Notes: generated from the sequence alone by a model not told the origin. Shown: positions 1 to 7,799, numbered from the stretch's first letter. The stretch is DNA of 30,600 nucleotides from SFHK01 sp045538305 (GCA_045538305.1 JAZSRC010000060.1:1-30600); one strand, 5' to 3'. Numbers and translations: made by a program.

Positions 1-111
1 CTTTTCCTTCAGGGCATCGATATTCGCGGTGCCCGCAACGGAAATGGCGTTGGCGCTGCCCGCCGGGGCAACGCCGAAGCCGTCAAGAATGAGAAGTGCA
101 GTAGTGCTCAT
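1..111 (-). CDS. gpmI: 2,3-bisphosphoglycerate-independent phosphoglycerate mutase, N-terminal fragment
   Basis: Only the first 37 codons lie inside the window; the gene continues beyond the left edge. The product would interconvert 3- and 2-phosphoglycerate in the cytoplasm during glycolysis. The visible N-terminus begins MSTTALLILDGFG. The LxxLDGxG pattern, whose Asp is a metal ligand, marks the alkaline-phosphatase-superfamily (Mn-dependent) mutase rather than the cofactor-dependent type. The ATG overlaps the tpiA stop codon by one base (TAATG), so translation is probably coupled. The order cggR-pgk-tpiA-gpmI is the Bacillota glycolysis operon order, which supports the call despite the short fragment. 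Confidence 0.88.
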   Translation of the reverse strand, partial: MSTTALLILDGFGVAPAGSANAISVAGTANIDALKEK

Positions 112-857
112 TAGAAGTTCACCACCTGGGCGAAGTCTTCAGCCTTCAGGGACGCGCCGCCGATGAGGCCGCCGTCGATCTCGCTCTGCGCCATGAGGCC
201 CTTAACGTTGGAGCCCTTCATGCTTCCGCCATACTGAATGCGAACCTTCTGAGCGATTTCCTCGCCATACTTGCCGGCAATGGCCTTGCGGATTACGCCG
301 ATGGTTTCGTTCGCCTGCTCGTCGGTGGCGGTAAGGCCGGTTCCGATAGCCCAAACGGGCTCGTACGCTACGATGGTTTCAACGATCTGCTCGTCCGTCA
401 GGCCGTGAAGTGCCATCAGGGTCTGATAGGTTACGAGGTAATCGGTATAGCCGGCTTCGCGCTCTTCCTTATTCTCGCCCACGCAGACGATGGCCTTCAG
501 GCCTGCGTTCACGGCTGCAAGCGTACGGAGGTTAACGGTCTTATCGGTTTCGCCAAAGTACTGACGGCGCTCGGAGTGGCCGATGATTACGTACTCACAG
601 CCTGCGGCCTTGAGCATCTCGGCGGAGAGCTCGCCGGTATAAGCGCCCTTCTGGGCGAAGTGTACATTCTGTGCGCCAAGCTTAACGTTGGTGCCTTCAA
701 TTACCTTTTTTACTTCGGAGAAGCATACGGCGGGGGTGCATACGACTACGTCGCACTGAGCGTCCTTCACAAGGGGCAGAAGCTCGGTTACGAGCGCTTT
801 GGCTTCTTCAGGGGTCTTATTCATTTTCCAGTTTCCGGCGATGATGGGCTTACGCAT
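111..857 (-). CDS. tpiA: triosephosphate isomerase
   Basis: This 248-residue enzyme, of normal family length, interconverts dihydroxyacetone phosphate and glyceraldehyde 3-phosphate in the cytoplasm. The catalytic set is complete. Asn9 and Lys11 lie in GNWKMN, the electrophile His94 in IIGHSERR, the catalytic base Glu166 in AYEPVWAIGTG, and the phosphate-binding YGGS motif lies near the C-terminus. The ATG is preceded by GGAGG at 868-872, about ten bases upstream. It is the third gene of the cggR-pgk-tpiA-gpmI operon. The 63-base gap after pgk carries a GC-rich hairpin (884-903), which could lower or protect the downstream part of the message. Nothing is missing or truncated. Confidence 0.98.
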   Translation of the reverse strand: MRKPIIAGNWKMNKTPEEAKALVTELLPLVKDAQCDVVVCTPAVCFSEVKKVIEGTNVKLGAQNVHFAQKGAYTGELSAEMLKAAGCEYVIIGHSERRQYFGETDKTVNLRTLAAVNAGLKAIVCVGENKEEREAGYTDYLVTYQTLMALHGLTDEQIVETIVAYEPVWAIGTGLTATDEQANETIGVIRKAIAGKYGEEIAQKVRIQYGGSMKGSNVKGLMAQSEIDGGLIGGASLKAEDFAQVVNF

Positions 858-883
858 AATTCATATTCCTCCGTCTTAAAATC

Positions 884-903
884 GGGCCGCCGAGCGGCGG
901 CCC
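884..903 (-). promoter_or_regulatory. intercistronic GC-rich hairpin between pgk and tpiA
   Basis: On the transcribed strand this is a perfect 8-bp stem, GGGCCGCC/GGCGGCCC, with loop GCTC. It is followed by GATTTTAAG, which has only four U residues. It resembles a leaky terminator or an mRNA processing/stability hairpin inside the operon. A full stop is unlikely because tpiA follows at once with its own ribosome binding site and no promoter that I can see. Confidence 0.55.
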
Positions 904-920
904 CTTTTGTATTTACAAAT

Positions 921-2111
921 TTATTCCTTATCCTTCAGGCATGCAACGCCGGGGAGAACCTTGCCCTCGAGGAACTCGAGAGAAGCGCCGCCGCCGGTGG
1001 AGATGTGGCTCATCTTGTCGGCCAGACCCATCTGGGTAACTGCAGCTGCGGAATCGCCGCCGCCGATAATGGTGATGGCTTCGCTCTCTGCCATAGCGGT
1101 AGCTACAGCCAGCGTGCCCTTGGCAAAGTTGGCAAACTCAAATACGCCCATGGGGCCGTTCCATACAACGGTCTTGGCTTCCTTAACTGCCTTGGAGAAC
1201 AGCTCGATGCTCTTGGGGCCGATGTCCATGCCCTCGAAGTCGGCGGGAATGCCATCTTCGGCGTCAACGGTGATCATTTCGCAATCGTTTGCGAAATCGC
1301 TGCCGCATACGTTGTCGATCGGGAGAAGCAGCTTAACGCCCTTCGCCTCGGCCTTGGCCATAAGCTCCTTGGCCAGCTCGATGCGTTCTTCGTCCAGCAG
1401 GGACTTGCCGATTTCCTTGCCCATGGCCTTCTGGAAGGTGTAAGCCATGCCGCCGCCGATGATAAGGGTATCAACCTTTTCAATGAGGTTGGTGATAACG
1501 CCGATCTTGTCCTTTACCTTTGCGCCGCCCAGAATGGCTACGAAAGGCCTCTTGGGATCTTCAACAGCGCTGCCCAGGAAATCGAGCTCCTTGCCAATCA
1601 GGAAACCGGCAACTGCGGGGAGATATGCGGCTACGCCTGCAGTGGAGGCATGTGCGCGGTGTACGGTTCCGAAAGCGTCGGATACGTAGATTTCCGCCAT
1701 GTCGGCCAGCGCCTTGGCGAACTCGGGAACGTTCTTTTCCTCTTCTGCATGGAAGCGTACGTTTTCAAGCAGAATGGCTTCGCCGGGCTGTACTTCGGCA
1801 GCCAGCTTCTTGGCGTCCTCGCCAATAACGTCCTTGGCAAGCTTTACTTCGAAGCCAAGCTTCTCGGAAAGGCGCTTTGCCACGGGTGCGAGGGAATACT
1901 TCATGTTGAATTCTCCCTTGGGACGGCCCAGGTGAGAGCAGAGAATTACGGCAGCGCCGTTATCAAGCAGGTACTTGATGGTGGGCAGCGCGGCGTTGAT
2001 TCTGGTTTCGTCGGTAATGTTCTTATCTGCATCCAGCGGTACATTAAAGTCGCATCTTACGAGAACTTTCTTGCCTTTTACGCAGATATCCTGTACGGTC
2101 ATCTTATTCAT
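921..2111 (-). CDS. pgk: phosphoglycerate kinase
   Basis: This 396-residue enzyme transfers the acyl phosphate of 1,3-bisphosphoglycerate to ADP, giving ATP and 3-phosphoglycerate. The length and motifs are standard. RCDFNVPL near residue 20 and HLGRPKG near residue 60 bind the triose substrate in the N-domain. GGAKVKDKIGV near residue 195 and GGGDSAAA/STGGGASLEFLEG near the C-terminus form the nucleotide domain. The start at 2111 has AAAGGAG nine bases upstream; a second in-frame ATG three codons later is less well placed. It follows cggR after 90 bases that contain a plausible extra promoter. Most Bacillota place gapA between cggR and pgk, and here it is absent. Confidence 0.98.
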   Translation of the reverse strand: MNKMTVQDICVKGKKVLVRCDFNVPLDADKNITDETRINAALPTIKYLLDNGAAVILCSHLGRPKGEFNMKYSLAPVAKRLSEKLGFEVKLAKDVIGEDAKKLAAEVQPGEAILLENVRFHAEEEKNVPEFAKALADMAEIYVSDAFGTVHRAHASTAGVAAYLPAVAGFLIGKELDFLGSAVEDPKRPFVAILGGAKVKDKIGVITNLIEKVDTLIIGGGMAYTFQKAMGKEIGKSLLDEERIELAKELMAKAEAKGVKLLLPIDNVCGSDFANDCEMITVDAEDGIPADFEGMDIGPKSIELFSKAVKEAKTVVWNGPMGVFEFANFAKGTLAVATAMAESEAITIIGGGDSAAAVTQMGLADKMSHISTGGGASLEFLEGKVLPGVACLKDKE

Positions 2112-2151
2112 GGGTCCACGCTCCTTTTGTTATTTTGTTCCTTACCCTATT

Positions 2152-2179
2152 ATCATACCACATTGTGGGGAAACGTAAA
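2152..2179 (-). promoter_or_regulatory. putative pgk promoter with a palindrome in its spacer
   Basis: Read on the minus strand, a -35-like TTTACG (2174-2179) and a -10 TATGAT (2152-2157) are separated by 16 bases, about 40 bases before pgk. The spacer contains CCACAATGTGG (2158-2168), with perfect 5-base arms around one central base, a possible operator. This would give pgk-tpiA-gpmI expression independent of the cggR promoter. It is inferred from sequence only. Confidence 0.5.
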
Positions 2180-2201
2180 AGAAATTTCATGTTATTTGCT
2201 G

Positions 2202-3236
2202 TCAGCGATCATCGCGGATCAGCTCCGCAATGCGCGTTGCCGCGCCCTCGTCGATTACCAGCAAATCGTGCTTATGGTGCCTGGTAACGGAAAGAATCGC
2301 CTCGGCCTTTCGCTCGCCTGCTGCAACTGCAATGACAGTAGGTATGGAATTCAGCGCTTCAATCGGAATTCCGATGCCAGACGCCGCCGCAAGAAAACGG
2401 CCGTTTGCGTCAAAGCAGAAACCCAGCACTTCGCACGCCGCGCCGCGCCTGATCAGATCATCGCGGTCTGCATCGTTCATCAGGCGGTTTTTCGCCATGT
2501 CGTCCGCACGCGCAATCCCATACAAAAGCACGTCCGCATTTTTCAGCGCGTCAAGCGGCTCTTTGACTTCGTTAAGCTTAATCAGCTCCCGAAGCGCATC
2601 GCTTGTCAGATTGTCGGGCAAATACAGCGCCCTGTGTTTTCCGCCCAGCTTTCCGGCAATCTCTTCCGCCAGCGTATTGGCCTGCGTTTCAACCGACTGT
2701 CCAAGCCCGCCGCGCGCCGGTATAACCGTTACGTCGAGATTCGCACCGCGCGGTATGTGCTGCGCTACCTGCTGAACGGTGGTGCCGCCGGTAACGGCAA
2801 CGATATCGCCGTTTTTTACAATCTTTCGAAGCTTTGCGCCCGCAACGCGGCCGACCTCGCTCATAACCTCTCTGGATTCCTCGGCGTTTCCGGGCACGAT
2901 CTTTACCCGCTCTACGCCCAGCAGCTTCTGAAGCTGTATTTCCATAGATTCGATTCCGAGTTTGGAATGCACAAACTCGCGAACGCTGTCCAGCAGCTCA
3001 TACGCTTTGTTGGTCAATATCATACCCGCAGCGGTAACGTCGATCCATCCGGCCTGCCGGAGCGCATCGGTTATCACGCGCGCCTCCCGTTCGGGCAGTC
3101 TCAGTTTCTGAGCAAGCACACGCCTGCCAACCGGCTGAAGAACGGATATCCTTTCCAGCACTGTCGCTCTTGAAGCGATCTGCTCCATGAGATCCGGCGC
3201 AAGCTGGGTAATCAGCTTGATCATCGTATCGTCCAT
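2202..3236 (-). CDS. cggR: CggR/SorC-family transcriptional regulator of glycolytic genes
   Basis: This 344-residue repressor has an N-terminal helix-turn-helix at about residues 30-66 (ISVLQPVGRRVLAQKL onward). A C-terminal sugar-phosphate-binding domain of the SorC/DeoR-like fold follows, with VTGGTTVQQVA and ARGGLG typical of CggR. In Bacillus, CggR represses the glycolysis operon and is released by fructose-1,6-bisphosphate. I chose the ATG at 3236 because AGAGGAGGTG lies directly upstream with good spacing. A longer frame to 3287 would begin inside the 5' untranslated region, close to the promoter. The gene heads the operon and has an operator-like site in its leader, so autoregulation is likely. 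Confidence 0.92.
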   Translation of the reverse strand: MDDTMIKLITQLAPDLMEQIASRATVLERISVLQPVGRRVLAQKLRLPEREARVITDALRQAGWIDVTAAGMILTNKAYELLDSVREFVHSKLGIESMEIQLQKLLGVERVKIVPGNAEESREVMSEVGRVAGAKLRKIVKNGDIVAVTGGTTVQQVAQHIPRGANLDVTVIPARGGLGQSVETQANTLAEEIAGKLGGKHRALYLPDNLTSDALRELIKLNEVKEPLDALKNADVLLYGIARADDMAKNRLMNDADRDDLIRRGAACEVLGFCFDANGRFLAAASGIGIPIEALNSIPTVIAVAAGERKAEAILSVTRHHKHDLLVIDEGAATRIAELIRDDR

Positions 3237-3261
3237 GCTTGCACCTCCTCTTGTGATAAGC

Positions 3262-3330
3262 GGGCGGAATTTGTCCCGCATGTCCATTTTCCGCCCTCAA
3301 GAGTATAGCACAATCAGGTCGTTTTGTCCA
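3262..3330 (-). promoter_or_regulatory. cggR promoter and putative CggR operator in the leader
   Basis: On the minus strand TGGACA (3325-3330) and TATACT (3302-3307) are separated by 17 bases, with a TG one base before the -10. Downstream in the leader are GGACA-type repeats (3271-3286), one reading CGGGACAAA. CGGGAC matches the half-site reported for the Bacillus CggR operator. They lie in the loop of a perfect 8-base inverted repeat, TTCCGCCC/GGGCGGAA (3289-3296 and 3262-3269), just before the ribosome binding site. Promoter confidence is high; the operator is inferred. Confidence 0.7.
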
Positions 3331-3356
3331 GCAAAAATATGCTGATATAAGGAAGG

Positions 3357-5045
3357 TTATGGCGCCTTTTTGCATATGGCGAAGCCTGACTTGGCTTCTT
3401 CATAAATCAAGGAAAACGGATACGCTGTTTCCGTACGCTCGCGGCTGTTTGGATCGTTTACAAGTATGTTTCCGTCTTCATCAATGCCCCTGAGCACGAT
3501 GTAATGTCCACCGTCCGTAAAGGTGCCCTGGCTCATATGGGCAATGACGGGATAGCCGTTTTTCAGCGCGTTTTTCACCTTGCTTGAGCTGGTCGTCCAG
3601 GTAGTGGTTACGCCGTAACGGTCTCCGAGCTTGGTCACAGTGCCATGTCCAAGGCCTGAACCCTTGTAATATCCTTTGTCGTAAGCCCACTTAAACAGCG
3701 TATACGGCGTTTGATCTCTGTTTCCCGTCAGGTATCTGATCACCATGGACATACTGGTCGCGCCGCAGCCGCTGGTTTCAACGGACTTGGGCTCACCGTC
3801 AATAACGCATACCGTTTCCCGGTAGTCAAACTGGTACAGCGGGAATATATTCATAACCGTTCCCGAAACCGGCACGTCCCTGAAAAATATCTCCTTTCCG
3901 ATATGCTGACAGCCGTCCGGTATTTCCAAAGTTCCCAGAGACAAGCAGTTTTTAAACGCATAATCGCCGATCTTCTTAACAGATGCAGGAAGGCTGATCT
4001 CCTTCAGCCTGTCGCATCCGGAAAACGCATGATTGCCAATGACCGTTACGCCCAGAGGAATATTCACCGTTTTAAGCGCGCAGCTTTCGTAAAACGCATA
4101 ATCCTCTATGGCAGTAAGGGTTTCGGGCAGAATCACCTGTTCAAGCGCCGCTGTGCGCCAGAAGGCCTTTTTTCCGATGGTCGTAACGCCCTTAGGCACG
4201 GTGAGCGTTTTTGCGGCGGAAGCGCAGGGGTAATGAACGAGCTTTTTGTTTTTATCATCAATCAGTGCGCCGCCGGACAGCCGATATCTGTCGTTTCCGT
4301 CGCTGATCAATATTTCGCTTAAATGCGAACAGTGTTCAAACGGGTTTTCCCCCATACCAGTGAGCGTTGAGGGAAGGCGGATGCTGCTTATGTATCTGCA
4401 GGACGCGAATGCGCCGGAGCCCATGTATTCAAGCCCCTCGCTGAGCACAACCTCATTAAGCTGAAGCCCGCCGGAAAAAGCGCCGTTGCCGATCCGCTTT
4501 ACGCTGCCCGGCACCGTGACCGACAAAAGAACGCCGGAATTTCGAAACGCATCATCCGCAATTTCCAATACGGGCAAACCGCGATACTCGGAAGGAATGG
4601 TCAGATTCGCATCAACTCCGCTGTAACCGCAGACGGCAAAGCCGCCAAGCTCTGACAAGCGCAGCGTATAATCGCCATAAGCGTACGATTTTGATACCGG
4701 ATATACGTCAATTCTGTTTTTGTTGGCATACGCCCACACCGCAGAGTTCTCTTTGGCATAAATTACATCGATATCGCACCCGTCAAACGCATCGGAAGCA
4801 AAGGCTGCGTCTTCCCCATAGACAATGACAGTTTTCAGCTTTTTGCAGTCCCGAAACGCCTTTGAAGCGACATAGGTGTCGCCATCCAATTGAAGAAGCT
4901 CAATCGCGCCGCTGCCCGAAAACGCTTCTTCTTCAATACTGAGGACGCTTTCCGGTACCCGGAGCACACCGCTATCGGCAAACGCATATGTCGCTGCCAA
5001 AAACAGAAGCAGTGCGGCGATCGTGGCTGGAAGGATTTTTTTCAT
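3357..5045 (-). CDS. secreted leucine-rich-repeat protein with C39-like cysteine peptidase domain
   Basis: This is a 562-residue exported protein. Residues 1-23 form a signal peptide (MKKIL, then a hydrophobic run, then AFADSG). About residues 25-400 are BspA-type LRR_5 repeats, with recurring patterns such as IGNGAFSGG, IGDYAFKNC and LPETLTAIEDYAFYES. Residues 406-562 match the Peptidase_C39_2 fold. The expected triad is Cys427 in TSGCGATSM, His514 in GGHYIVLRG and the Asn/Asp pair at 530-531 in VNDPNS. LRR_5 regions bind surfaces or glycans; a C39-like domain cleaves or remodels peptides. The ATG at 5045 is chosen because it starts the signal peptide and has GGAG eight bases upstream. It has its own promoter. 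The target is unknown. Confidence 0.82.
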   Translation of the reverse strand: MKKILPATIAALLLFLAATYAFADSGVLRVPESVLSIEEEAFSGSGAIELLQLDGDTYVASKAFRDCKKLKTVIVYGEDAAFASDAFDGCDIDVIYAKENSAVWAYANKNRIDVYPVSKSYAYGDYTLRLSELGGFAVCGYSGVDANLTIPSEYRGLPVLEIADDAFRNSGVLLSVTVPGSVKRIGNGAFSGGLQLNEVVLSEGLEYMGSGAFASCRYISSIRLPSTLTGMGENPFEHCSHLSEILISDGNDRYRLSGGALIDDKNKKLVHYPCASAAKTLTVPKGVTTIGKKAFWRTAALEQVILPETLTAIEDYAFYESCALKTVNIPLGVTVIGNHAFSGCDRLKEISLPASVKKIGDYAFKNCLSLGTLEIPDGCQHIGKEIFFRDVPVSGTVMNIFPLYQFDYRETVCVIDGEPKSVETSGCGATSMSMVIRYLTGNRDQTPYTLFKWAYDKGYYKGSGLGHGTVTKLGDRYGVTTTWTTSSSKVKNALKNGYPVIAHMSQGTFTDGGHYIVLRGIDEDGNILVNDPNSRERTETAYPFSLIYEEAKSGFAICKKAP

Positions 5046-5081
5046 ATGTATAACTCCATTTGTCTTTATACTCTCCCTTAT

Positions 5082-5110
5082 ATTATATAGCATACCGGTT
5101 ATCGGGTCAA
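5082..5110 (-). promoter_or_regulatory. promoter of the LRR-C39 gene
   Basis: Minus-strand TTGACC (5105-5110) and TATAAT (5082-5087) are separated by 17 bases, 37 bases upstream of the chosen ATG. It is divergent from the ThuA-gene promoter in the same 161-bp gap. Confidence 0.72.
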
Positions 5111-5147
5111 CGAGCCATAAACATATCTCCAAATTTCTTTCTGCGGA

Positions 5148-5177
5148 TTGCGGATACGGGGATCAATATGCTATAAT
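5148..5177 (+). promoter_or_regulatory. promoter of the thuA-like gene
   Basis: A perfect extended -10, TGCTATAAT (-10 hexamer 5172-5177), lies 29 bases before the ATG at 5207. The -35 TTGCGG (5148-5153) is weak, with an 18-base spacer. A similar TTGCGG plus extended -10 precedes the histidine phosphatase gene at 26348-26375. Confidence 0.65.
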
Positions 5178-5206
5178 ACAAAAAAACGCACAGGGAGGCA
5201 AAGCCG

Positions 5207-5914
5207 ATGATCCGCGTAACGATCTTTAACGAGTTTATTCACGAGCGCACCCACGAAAACGTTAGGCGCGTATATCCCGACGGAATCCATATGGTGCTGA
5301 AATCCTTTTTGGAAAGCGACGATATCTCCGTTAAAACGGTAACTCTGCTGGATGAAGAATGCGGGCTGACCCAGGAAGTTCTGGATAACACCGACGTTAT
5401 CCTCTGGTGGGGTCATATGGCGCACGATCAGGTACCCGATGAGGTCGCCGCACGCGTACAGAAGGCAGTGCTGAACGGCATGGGCGCCATTTTCCTGCAT
5501 TCCGCACACTTTTCCAAGCCCTTCCGCCTGCTGATGGGCACTCCCTGCTCCCTCACCTGGCGAGAGGACGGAGACTTTGAACGCGTTTGGACGATTAACC
5601 CCGCCCATCCTATTGCGCAGGGCGTCGATCGCTTTATCTTCCTCCCTCATGAGGAAACCTACGGCGAGCCCTTTATGGTGCCCGAACCCGACGAAACCGT
5701 GTTTATCGGCGGTTATGAAAACGGGGAGGTATTCAGAAGCGGCCTATGCTACAATCGAGGCTACGGAAAAGTATTCTACTTCCAGCCGGGACATGAAACC
5801 AATCCCACTTATTTCATTCCCGAAGTTCAGCGCGTAATCAGGAATGCCGTATGCTGGGCCCGTCCCATCTATCGTGGCGATTCATTCCACTGCCCGATGG
5901 TGCAAAAACCCTAA
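5207..5914 (+). CDS. ThuA-like domain protein
   Basis: This 235-residue cytoplasmic protein has the ThuA (trehalose-utilisation) fold, a class I glutamine-amidotransferase-like alpha/beta domain. Typical stretches are ILWWGHMAHDQVPDEV near residue 65, GAIFLHSAHFSKPF near 93, the WTINPAHPIAQG region near 127 and the C-terminal YFQPGHE near 190. ThuA proteins often lie beside sugar oxidoreductases and kinases and are thought to act in disaccharide or keto-sugar catabolism; the reaction is not settled. The ATG has GGGAGG eight bases upstream and a strong extended -10 promoter. The FGGY kinase gene follows after 61 bases, so a joint sugar role is plausible but inferred. Confidence 0.85.
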   Translation: MIRVTIFNEFIHERTHENVRRVYPDGIHMVLKSFLESDDISVKTVTLLDEECGLTQEVLDNTDVILWWGHMAHDQVPDEVAARVQKAVLNGMGAIFLHSAHFSKPFRLLMGTPCSLTWREDGDFERVWTINPAHPIAQGVDRFIFLPHEETYGEPFMVPEPDETVFIGGYENGEVFRSGLCYNRGYGKVFYFQPGHETNPTYFIPEVQRVIRNAVCWARPIYRGDSFHCPMVQKP

Positions 5915-5928
5915 CGGAGCGATATTTC

Positions 5929-5957
5929 AAGCGGCCGGCACTCTATTGCCGCCGCTT
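5929..5957 (+). terminator. hairpin between the thuA-like gene and the FGGY kinase gene (partial terminator or processing site)
   Basis: AAGCGGCCGGCA (5929-5940) pairs with TGCCGCCGCTT (5947-5957), giving 11 pairs with one bulged C and a 6-base loop. TATTTT follows. The kinase ribosome binding site lies just downstream (5964-5968), so this is probably a leaky terminator or an mRNA stability element. Confidence 0.5.
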
Positions 5958-5975
5958 TATTTTGGAGGATACATT

Positions 5976-7502
5976 ATGGCAACCATACTGACGCTTGACG
6001 CGGGAACTTCCGGCCTTAAGTGTTCCGCTTTCCGGGACGACGGCTACCTGGTCGGGGCCACCGTTGCAGAATATCCCGTATACTATCCCAAAGAGGGCTG
6101 GGCAGAGCAAAAAAGCGAGGACTTCATTTCTGCCGCCATTAAAGCCGTGCATGCACTGAGCGAAAAAATCGACCTGTCCGGTATTTCATGCATCGGTCTG
6201 ACCGGTACGATGAACGGACTGATCGCCGTGGACAATGACGGACAGGCGATTTATCCAAACATCATCCATCTGGATACGCGCGCCGCATCCGAAGTGGAGA
6301 AGCTGGAAAGCGCCATGGGGAAAAAGGCGTTTTATGCAATTACCGGAAACCGACCGGACGTACATTACGGCCTTCCAAAGCTGATGTGGCTGAAAAAGCA
6401 TGAGGCGGAAATCTATAAAAAGGCGCGCTGGTTTGTAAACACCAAAGACGTACTCTATGGCTTCCTGACCGGTGTGTACGGGCGAAGCGATTATTCCGAC
6501 GCATCTCTGTTCGGCGCGATGAACATCGAAAAGCGAAAATGGGATGAAACCGTTGCAAAAGAAGCCGGAATCGATATAGAAAAACTGCCGACGCTTTACC
6601 GGTCTTCAGACGTATCGCTGTCGCTTTCGGAAAATGCCGCCCGCCTATTGGGCCTGCCCTCGGGCATACCGGTATCCATCGGCGCGGGCGACGGCCCCTG
6701 CGCTACGCATGGTTCGGGCGTTTACAATGAAAACGGCGCGTATCTTACTATCGGCTCCAGCGCCTGGGTCGCAGGCTTAAGCGCAAAGCCCGTTTTCGAT
6801 CAGGATATGCGCGCATTCAATTATACCGATATCGACGAAAACCTGACTACCGTTTGCGGTACCGTGCAGTGCGCGTCTACCGCCTTCGATTTCATGATGA
6901 AAACGGTATTCGGTGTCACAGACGAGAATGGTAAAATCGACTTTGCCCGCGCGGAAAAGATGGCCTCCATGTCAAAACCCGGCGCCAACGGCCTGTTTTT
7001 TCTGCCCACACTGATGGGCGAACGCTGTCCGTGGTGGGATAGCGCAGCCCGTGGCATGCTTATGGGCTTGACCCTCACCCATACGCGCGAGGACATGGTC
7101 ATGTCGGCATATGAAGGCGTCGCACAGGCGCTCAACAACTGCGCGGCGGTTCTCAGGGAAAACGGCATCAATTTCAAAAGCCTGATTCTTTCGGGGGGCG
7201 GCGTAAAAAGCAAGGTATGGCCGCAGATGTTCGCCGACGTTATCGATACGCCTGCAAGCATACACGCCCATCCCCGCGAGGCGACGAGCCTCGGAGCCGC
7301 AATCGCTGCCGGCGTAGGCGCGGGCGTTTACGCTTCTTTTGCGGACGCTGCGCGCGCAGTTCAGCTTTCCGAAAGCCTCATGCCAAATCCTGAACGCGCG
7401 AAAACCTACAAAGAGCACACGCAGGTATACCGTCAGCTTTATGAAAAAACCTGCGCCGCTATGCACGATACCGAAGCCTATCAGGCAGCCATACACGAAT
7501 AA
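5976..7502 (+). CDS. FGGY-family carbohydrate kinase, xylulokinase-like
   Basis: This 508-residue cytoplasmic kinase phosphorylates a sugar with ATP. It has the FGGY two-domain layout. Residues 7-15 (LDAGTSGLK) are the phosphate-1 loop with Asp8. GWAEQKSEDF near 41 is common in xylulokinases. SIGAGDGPCATHG carries the predicted catalytic base Asp239. LSGGGVKSKVWPQM near 405 is the adenosine-binding region. TTGGAGG seven bases before the ATG at 5976 sets the start; the frame is open further upstream but overlaps the ThuA gene. The length suits xylulokinase. Substrate cannot be fixed from sequence: xylulose is favoured, with other pentuloses or hexuloses possible. The small UPF0291 gene follows within 16 bases. 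Confidence 0.88.
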   Translation: MATILTLDAGTSGLKCSAFRDDGYLVGATVAEYPVYYPKEGWAEQKSEDFISAAIKAVHALSEKIDLSGISCIGLTGTMNGLIAVDNDGQAIYPNIIHLDTRAASEVEKLESAMGKKAFYAITGNRPDVHYGLPKLMWLKKHEAEIYKKARWFVNTKDVLYGFLTGVYGRSDYSDASLFGAMNIEKRKWDETVAKEAGIDIEKLPTLYRSSDVSLSLSENAARLLGLPSGIPVSIGAGDGPCATHGSGVYNENGAYLTIGSSAWVAGLSAKPVFDQDMRAFNYTDIDENLTTVCGTVQCASTAFDFMMKTVFGVTDENGKIDFARAEKMASMSKPGANGLFFLPTLMGERCPWWDSAARGMLMGLTLTHTREDMVMSAYEGVAQALNNCAAVLRENGINFKSLILSGGGVKSKVWPQMFADVIDTPASIHAHPREATSLGAAIAAGVGAGVYASFADAARAVQLSESLMPNPERAKTYKEHTQVYRQLYEKTCAAMHDTEAYQAAIHE

Positions 7503-7517
7503 AGGAGCGTTCCGACA

Positions 7518-7715
7518 ATGGACCAGAGCAAAATTGACCGAATCAACTTTCTTGCGCGAAAATTCAAATCCGAAGGCCTAACGGAAGAGGAAACGCGCGA
7601 ACGCGAGATTCTGAGAAAAGAATACATCGAAGCCTTCCGAACCAGCATGCGCGCCCAGCTGGACAACATCGTAATCGTCGATGAAAACGGCAACCGAAAG
7701 CCGCTGAAAAAGTGA
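7518..7715 (+). CDS. UPF0291/DUF896 small protein (YnzC-like)
   Basis: This 65-residue basic protein matches the DUF896 family. It has the signature INFLARKFKSEGLTEEE, followed by EREILRKEYIEAFR and QLDNIVIVDENG, which forms a two-helix hairpin in the solved family members. Function is unknown. The Bacillus relative ynzC is in the SOS-induced yneA operon, but nothing here indicates SOS control. The ribosome binding site AAAGGAG overlaps the end of the kinase gene, so it is probably cotranscribed with it. No clear terminator follows. Confidence 0.88.
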   Translation: MDQSKIDRINFLARKFKSEGLTEEETREREILRKEYIEAFRTSMRAQLDNIVIVDENGNRKPLKK

Positions 7716-7770
7716 TTGCATCCGACCGTCATTGTGCGGCTTTACGCAAATAACGCCGCTGCGCACGTAC

Positions 7771-7799
7771 TTGAAAACCATGCGAAAAAAGAGTATAAT
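7771..7799 (+). promoter_or_regulatory. promoter of the YprB-like exonuclease operon
   Basis: TTGAAA (7771-7776) and TATAAT (7794-7799) are separated by 17 bases, 32 bases upstream of the ATG at 7832. This is one of the best sigma-A matches in the window. Confidence 0.8.

Noticed and set aside
405..3173. A 922-codon open frame on the plus strand across tpiA, pgk and cggR
   Set aside because: It is antisense to three unmistakable glycolysis genes, has no ribosome binding site and matches no family; it is a by-product of codon bias.
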